DNA of 64,000 nt from Roseococcus sp. SDR (GTDB lineage Bacteria; Pseudomonadota; Alphaproteobacteria; Acetobacterales; Acetobacteraceae). Positions 60,672 to 64,000 of the stretch are shown here, in pieces. The DNA lies in NCBI RefSeq assembly GCF_019083995.1, contig NZ_JAHRCU010000008.1:150638-214637 (forward strand), read 5' to 3'. How positions within the stretch are numbered: the stretch's first letter is position 1; every line of letters starts with the position of its first letter. A program made the translations under genes and the position numbers. The notes beneath the pieces were generated by a model that was not told where the DNA came from, made no database searches, and worked only from the letters and a program-made list of their open reading frames with translations.

Positions 60672-61535
60672 ATGAACCTCCCCGCCGGCCTCGACCCCGA
60701 GCTGCTCCGCAGCTTCGTCCTCATCGCCGAGGGGGAGAGCGTGACCCGCACCGCCGAGAAGATCGGCCGCACCCAATCCGCCGTCTCCATGCAGATGCGC
60801 CGCCTGGAGGAGATCCTGGGCGAGGAATTGCTGCGCCGCGGCCATCGCGGCCTGGAGCCCACCTCGAAGGGCGCCTGGCTGCTGGAGCGCGCCCGCACGC
60901 TGCTTGCGCTGAACGAGGAGATCATCACCACCTTCCGCGCCCCGGCGCTGACCGGCCAGGTGCGCCTGGGCAGCCCGGATGACTACGCGCTGCAATGGCT
61001 GCCCGGCATCCTCGCCCGCTTCGGCCGCACCCATCCGGGCATCGAAGTGGATGTGCTCTGCATGAGCTCCGAGGAACTCGCCCGCCGCCTCCAGCATGGC
61101 CATCTCGACCTCGCGCTGCTGACCGAGGGCCATGGCCGCGATGGCGAGGAGGTCTGGCGCGGCCCGCTGCGCTGGGTGGGGCCGCAGGGCAGCACGCTGC
61201 ACAAGCGCGACCCGCTGCCGCTCGCCGCCGCCCATCCGGGCTGCACCTGGCGCCGCGCGGCGCTGGAGGCGCTGGGCCGCGAGGGGCGGCGGGTGCGCGT
61301 CAGCTACAACAGCACCACCCAATCCGGCTGCTTCGCGGTGGCCCTGGCGGGCCTGGCGCTCACCATCTCGACGCCGACGCGCCTGCCGCCCGGCCTCGCC
61401 TGGATGGGGGAGGCGGAGGGGCTGCCCTCGCTGGGCGAGATGGGCATTTTGCTGGCGCTGGGCGAGGCGCCCCTCTCGCCGGGCGCCCGCGCCCTGGTGG
61501 AGGCGATCCGCGCCGGTTTCGCACAAGCTTCTTGA
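60672..61535 (+). CDS. LysR-family transcriptional regulator
   Basis: A 287-aa DNA-binding regulator. The winged helix-turn-helix is SFVLIAEGESVTRTAEKIGRTQSAVSMQMRRLEEILGEELLRRGHRGLEPTSKG, and the effector-binding domain follows (GQVRLGSPDDYALQWLPGILARFGRTHPGIEVDV). It is divergent from the DUF1127 gene and upstream of two tandem TctC genes. The inducer is unknown; positional logic suggests it may control the adjacent genes. Confidence 0.9.
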   Translation: MNLPAGLDPELLRSFVLIAEGESVTRTAEKIGRTQSAVSMQMRRLEEILGEELLRRGHRGLEPTSKGAWLLERARTLLALNEEIITTFRAPALTGQVRLGSPDDYALQWLPGILARFGRTHPGIEVDVLCMSSEELARRLQHGHLDLALLTEGHGRDGEEVWRGPLRWVGPQGSTLHKRDPLPLAAAHPGCTWRRAALEALGREGRRVRVSYNSTTQSGCFAVALAGLALTISTPTRLPPGLAWMGEAEGLPSLGEMGILLALGEAPLSPGARALVEAIRAGFAQAS

Positions 61536-61561
61536 GGCGGCACGCAGGGCTGTGGTCTGCT

Positions 61562-61583
61562 CCCCGGCGTCACACCGGGGAAG
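61562..61583 (+). promoter_or_regulatory. hairpin overlapping the ribosome site of the first tandem TctC gene
   Basis: CCCCGG pairs with CCGGGG around a 7-nt loop; the right arm runs into GGGGAAG, the likely ribosome-binding site of the ATG at 61589. Folding would hide part of that site. Confidence 0.45.
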
Positions 61584-61588
61584 CCAGA

Positions 61589-62554
61589 ATGCGCCGCCGT
61601 TCCGCCATCGCCTCCTTGCTCGCGAGCCCAACCTTGGCCACGGGCGCCTGGGCGCAATCCTGGCCCGAGCGGCCGGTGCGCATCATCATCCCCTTTCCGC
61701 CCGGCGGCTCGAACGACACGGTGGCGCGCATCCTCCAGCCGCGCCTGCAGGAGATCCTCGGCCGGCCGGTGGTGGTGGACAATCGCGCCGGCGCCTCGGG
61801 CTCCGTCGCCTCCACCGAGACGGCGCGCGCCGCGCCCGACGGCCACACCTGGATGCTGGCCAATGACACCCTGGCCGGCAACGAGACGCTGATGAGCCTG
61901 CCCTACCGGGTGATGGAGGCCTTCACCTTCTGCTCGCTGCTGGGGACCTGCCCCTATGCGCTGACAGCGCACCCCTCCACGCCCTTCCGCACCCTGCCCC
62001 AGATGATCGAGGCGGCGAAGGCGCGGCCGGATGCGCTGAGTTACGCCACCACGGGTGTGGGTTCGCTCGCGCATGTGGCGACGGTGCTGCTGCAGCAGCG
62101 CGGCGACTTCAAGATCAGCCACGTGCCCTATCGCGGCGGCGGCCCGGCCCTGCAGGACGCACTGGCCGGCCATGTGCCGCTGTTCATGTCCAACATCGTG
62201 ATCATCCTGAGCCATATCCGCGAGGGCCGGCTGATCCCGCTCGGCGTCTCTTCGGCGCAGACCAGCCGCTTCCTGCCGCAGGTGCCGACCTTCGCGGCCC
62301 AGGGCTTCCCGGGCTTCGAGGCGCTGACCTACTGGGTGATGGTGGGCCCCGCCGGCATCCCGCCGGCCATCAACAACCGGATGCAGGCGGCCCTGCGCCA
62401 GGTGCTGGGCGAGGCGCCGATCCAGGCGCGCATGGCCGAGCAGGGGGCCGAGATCGTCGCCGCCAGCCCGGCCGAGACCGAGGCCTTCATCCGCGGCGAA
62501 ATCGCCAAGTGGGGCGAGGTGATCCGCGCCAACAACATCCGCACGGAAAGCTGA
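61589..62554 (+). CDS. TctC/Bug-family binding protein (tandem copy 1)
   Basis: A 321-aa periplasmic receptor. Signal peptide MRRRSAIASLLASPTLATGAWA; then WPERPVRIIIPFPPGGSNDTVAR, VVVDNRAGASGSVASTETARAAPDGH and HVPYRGGGPALQDALAGHVPLFMSNIVI. It is strikingly similar to the next gene along its whole length, including the C-terminal EIAKWGEVIRANNIRTES versus EITKWGRVITENNIRADS, so the pair is a recent tandem duplication. Neither has TctA/TctB beside it. Confidence 0.9.
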   Translation: MRRRSAIASLLASPTLATGAWAQSWPERPVRIIIPFPPGGSNDTVARILQPRLQEILGRPVVVDNRAGASGSVASTETARAAPDGHTWMLANDTLAGNETLMSLPYRVMEAFTFCSLLGTCPYALTAHPSTPFRTLPQMIEAAKARPDALSYATTGVGSLAHVATVLLQQRGDFKISHVPYRGGGPALQDALAGHVPLFMSNIVIILSHIREGRLIPLGVSSAQTSRFLPQVPTFAAQGFPGFEALTYWVMVGPAGIPPAINNRMQAALRQVLGEAPIQARMAEQGAEIVAASPAETEAFIRGEIAKWGEVIRANNIRTES

Positions 62555-62594
62555 CGAGACTTGCCAAGGCGCCGGGCTTTCCGGCATGTCCGTT

Positions 62595-62622
62595 CCGGTT
62601 ACTCAGAAAAGCAACCGGGAGG
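62595..62622 (+). promoter_or_regulatory. hairpin overlapping the ribosome site of the second tandem TctC gene
   Basis: CCGGTT (62595-62600) pairs with AACCGG (62613-62618); the last two G of the right arm belong to the GGGAGG ribosome site (62617-62622) of ATG 62627. Same arrangement as before the first copy although the leader sequences differ. Confidence 0.45.
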
Positions 62623-62626
62623 TTAC

Positions 62627-63607
62627 ATGATCAATCGCCGCCTATTCCTCAGCCTGGCCGGGACGGGCCTCGCTGCCCCCGCGTTGCTCCATGCGCAAAG
62701 CCTGGGCGCGGGCTTCCCCGACCGGCCACTGCGCCTGATCGTCCCCTGGCCGCCCGGCGGCTCGACCGACACCATCGCCCGCATCTACCAGGCCCGCCTG
62801 GGCGAGGTGCTGGGCCGGCAGATCGTGATCGACAACCGCGGCGGCGCCTCAGGCGCCACGGGCGCGATCGAGGCCTCCCGCGCGCCGGCCGATGGCAGCA
62901 CCTGGACCTTCGTCTACGACACGCAGAGCACCAACGAGACGGTGATGCGCCTGCCCTTCCGCACCATGGAGGCCTTTGTTCCGGTCTGCCATGTGGCCTC
63001 GGGCCCGCTGGCGATGGTGGCGCATCAGTCCACGCCCTATCGGACCTTTCAGGATGTGGTGGAGGCCGCGCGCCGTGCGCCGGATACGCTGAACTACGCG
63101 ACCTCCGGCGTCGGTGGCCTCGCCCATGTCTCGACGACGCTGCTGCAGCAGCAGGGCAATTTCCGGATTGTCCACGTGCCTTATCGCGGCGGTGGGCCGG
63201 CCGTTCAGGACGCCGTGGCGGGCCATGTGCCGCTGTTCATGACCAATGTCGTGATCGTGAGCCAGCACATCCGCTCGGGCGTGCTGCGGCCGCTCGGCGT
63301 CACGACCGCGACCGAAAGCCGCCATGTCCCGGGGGCGCCGACCTTCGCATCCCAGGGCTTCGCCGGCTTCGAAGCGCCCACCTGGTGGGCGATGCTGGGC
63401 CGCGCGGGCACGCCGGCGCCGCTGGTGCGCCAGATGAACGAGGCCCTGGTGACGGTCCTGCGCGAACCGGCCGTGAAGAACCGGATCGAGGAGCAGGGCT
63501 GCGACATCGTGGCGAGCACGCCCGAGGAATGCGGCCGTTTCCTGCAGGCCGAGATCACCAAGTGGGGCCGCGTGATCACGGAGAACAACATCCGCGCGGA
63601 TAGCTGA
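62627..63607 (+). CDS. TctC/Bug-family binding protein (tandem copy 2)
   Basis: A 326-aa periplasmic receptor. Signal peptide MINRRLFLSLAGTGLAAPALLHA; then FPDRPLRLIVPWPPGGSTDTIAR, IVIDNRGGASGATGAIEASRAPADG and HVPYRGGGPAVQDAVAGHVPLFMTNVVIV. ATG 62627 has a good GGGAGG site; the frame upstream of it lies in the 72-bp gap after copy 1. It is a paralogue of copy 1 and ends at a GCCCTC/GAGGGC hairpin. Confidence 0.9.
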   Translation: MINRRLFLSLAGTGLAAPALLHAQSLGAGFPDRPLRLIVPWPPGGSTDTIARIYQARLGEVLGRQIVIDNRGGASGATGAIEASRAPADGSTWTFVYDTQSTNETVMRLPFRTMEAFVPVCHVASGPLAMVAHQSTPYRTFQDVVEAARRAPDTLNYATSGVGGLAHVSTTLLQQQGNFRIVHVPYRGGGPAVQDAVAGHVPLFMTNVVIVSQHIRSGVLRPLGVTTATESRHVPGAPTFASQGFAGFEAPTWWAMLGRAGTPAPLVRQMNEALVTVLREPAVKNRIEEQGCDIVASTPEECGRFLQAEITKWGRVITENNIRADS

Positions 63608-64000
63608 GCGCCCTCCGAATCGGCGAGGGCTGTGCAAGTCGCATGGGATGCATGGTCGCTATGCGTCGAATTGCGGGAGAGGCGCTTTACAGTTCTGCTT
63701 CGCTCCCGTAGATACCCCTCACCGCCGAGGAACACTTCGGTGGTGAGGGCTCGGCCCACGAAGAGCTTGACCGGTGCACTGAATGTGCTAAGGTCCATCC
63801 CCTTCGCGGTCGAATCCGCGTCCATCTGAAAAGATGGGATGAGTGCTCCATCCGGGTTTCCGGTTGGGACGCTCAAGTTGTTTCACAATTAAATCTGTTG
63901 TGCAGATGGTTATGATTGCTATCTGGGCGGGGATGCGTGGTTGGCGCTGCGTGTGGTGACATGCGTTGGTGTTGGCTGATGTATCTGGCGTCTTGGTGGT
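63608..64000. other. 393-bp non-coding tail with one strong hairpin
   Basis: I find no supported gene here. Base composition shifts to lower GC, and from about 63860 it becomes G/T-rich with AT patches (AATTAAATCTG at 63888). A striking hairpin at 63716-63749 pairs CCCTCACCGCCGA with TCGGTGGTGAGGG (13 pairs, one G-U) around an 8-nt loop. The G-U pair would be an A-C mismatch on the other strand, which favours a plus-strand RNA. Open frames on either strand show no recognisable motif. A T-arm-like CGCGG-TCGAAT-CCGCG near 63805 lacks the other tRNA arms. Confidence 0.6.
63610..63630 (+). terminator. weak hairpin after the second TctC gene
   Basis: GCCCTC / GAGGGC with a 9-nt loop, starting 3 bp after the stop codon at 63605-63607. 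No T-tract, so it is a weak candidate for transcription end or mRNA protection. Confidence 0.35.

Noticed and set aside
63775..63830. Possible tRNA: T-arm-like CGCGG-TCGAAT-CCGCG
   Set aside because: The loop has six instead of seven bases, and no matching acceptor stem, D-arm or 5-bp anticodon stem could be found around it.
63205..63876. Minus-strand open frame with VKLFVGRALTTEVFLGGEGYL
   Set aside because: It runs antisense into the TctC gene, has no ribosome site or recognisable fold, and its most distinctive residues are encoded by the strong hairpin.

Overview
The window is one continuous stretch of very GC-rich, densely packed bacterial chromosome. Gene content and order point to an alphaproteobacterium, most likely an Acetobacteraceae member of the Roseomonas type. 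This is inference: it rests on the nifR3(dusB)-ntrBC-ntrYX-hfq-hflX block, a GTTC-N7-GTTC LexA box, the imuA-imuB-dnaE2 cassette, the recG / sdhE-mfd arrangement, and six orphan TctC (Bug-family) binding proteins. I see no rRNA, no confident tRNA, no CRISPR array, no transposase and no prophage.

Layout. 1-3.1 kb: cytochrome c end, GST, M20 amidohydrolase and panC (+). 3.1-10.3 kb: an unbroken minus-strand run of GldG-type ABC exporter, DUF4340, NUDIX, TctC, TorF-like outer-membrane protein and histidine phosphatase. 10.4-16.3 kb: recG (-) diverging from sdhE-mfd (+). 16.3-20.6 kb: an orphan GAF/PAS sensor kinase, a DsbA-like oxidoreductase and an AI-2E family permease. 20.6-26.1 kb: a complete five-gene peptide ABC importer ending at a good terminator, followed by a TctC gene. 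27-30.6 kb: a YpfJ-type metallopeptidase, a thiolase, a candidate small RNA, and ispDF. 30.7-42.1 kb: dusB-ntrB-ntrC-ntrY-ntrX-dat-HAD-hfq-hflX-inositol phosphatase. 42.2-50.4 kb: two minus-strand catabolic operons, each with a TctC gene, separated by a wecC-type dehydrogenase and an NTF2-like gene. 50.5-53.1 kb: DadA-like oxidase and MATE exporter. 53.1-59.4 kb: a small unknown gene with a Fur-like box, then the LexA-controlled dnaE2-imuB-imuA mutasome. 59.5-64 kb: secreted serine protease, DUF1127 protein, LysR regulator, two tandem TctC paralogues and a 393-bp non-coding tail.

How the genes work together. The Ntr block holds both nitrogen two-component systems with Hfq and HflX. The mutasome is an SOS-induced error-prone repair module, and Mfd and RecG are housekeeping repair enzymes. 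The solute-binding proteins sit beside small-acid catabolic enzymes, suggesting a carboxylate-scavenging lifestyle.

The most unusual content is not protein coding. (1) A family of four structured repeats (about 91-116 nt) at 46.5, 53.6, 56.9 and 57.1 kb has stems that differ in sequence between copies yet stay perfectly paired. Two copies in opposite orientation fill nearly all of the imuB-dnaE2 gap. (2) A second 47-bp palindromic repeat lies in frame inside two unrelated proteins, a HAD phosphatase and DnaE2, and is read from opposite strands. (3) A three-hairpin structure with a U8 terminator at 29.3-29.4 kb looks like an unannotated small RNA.
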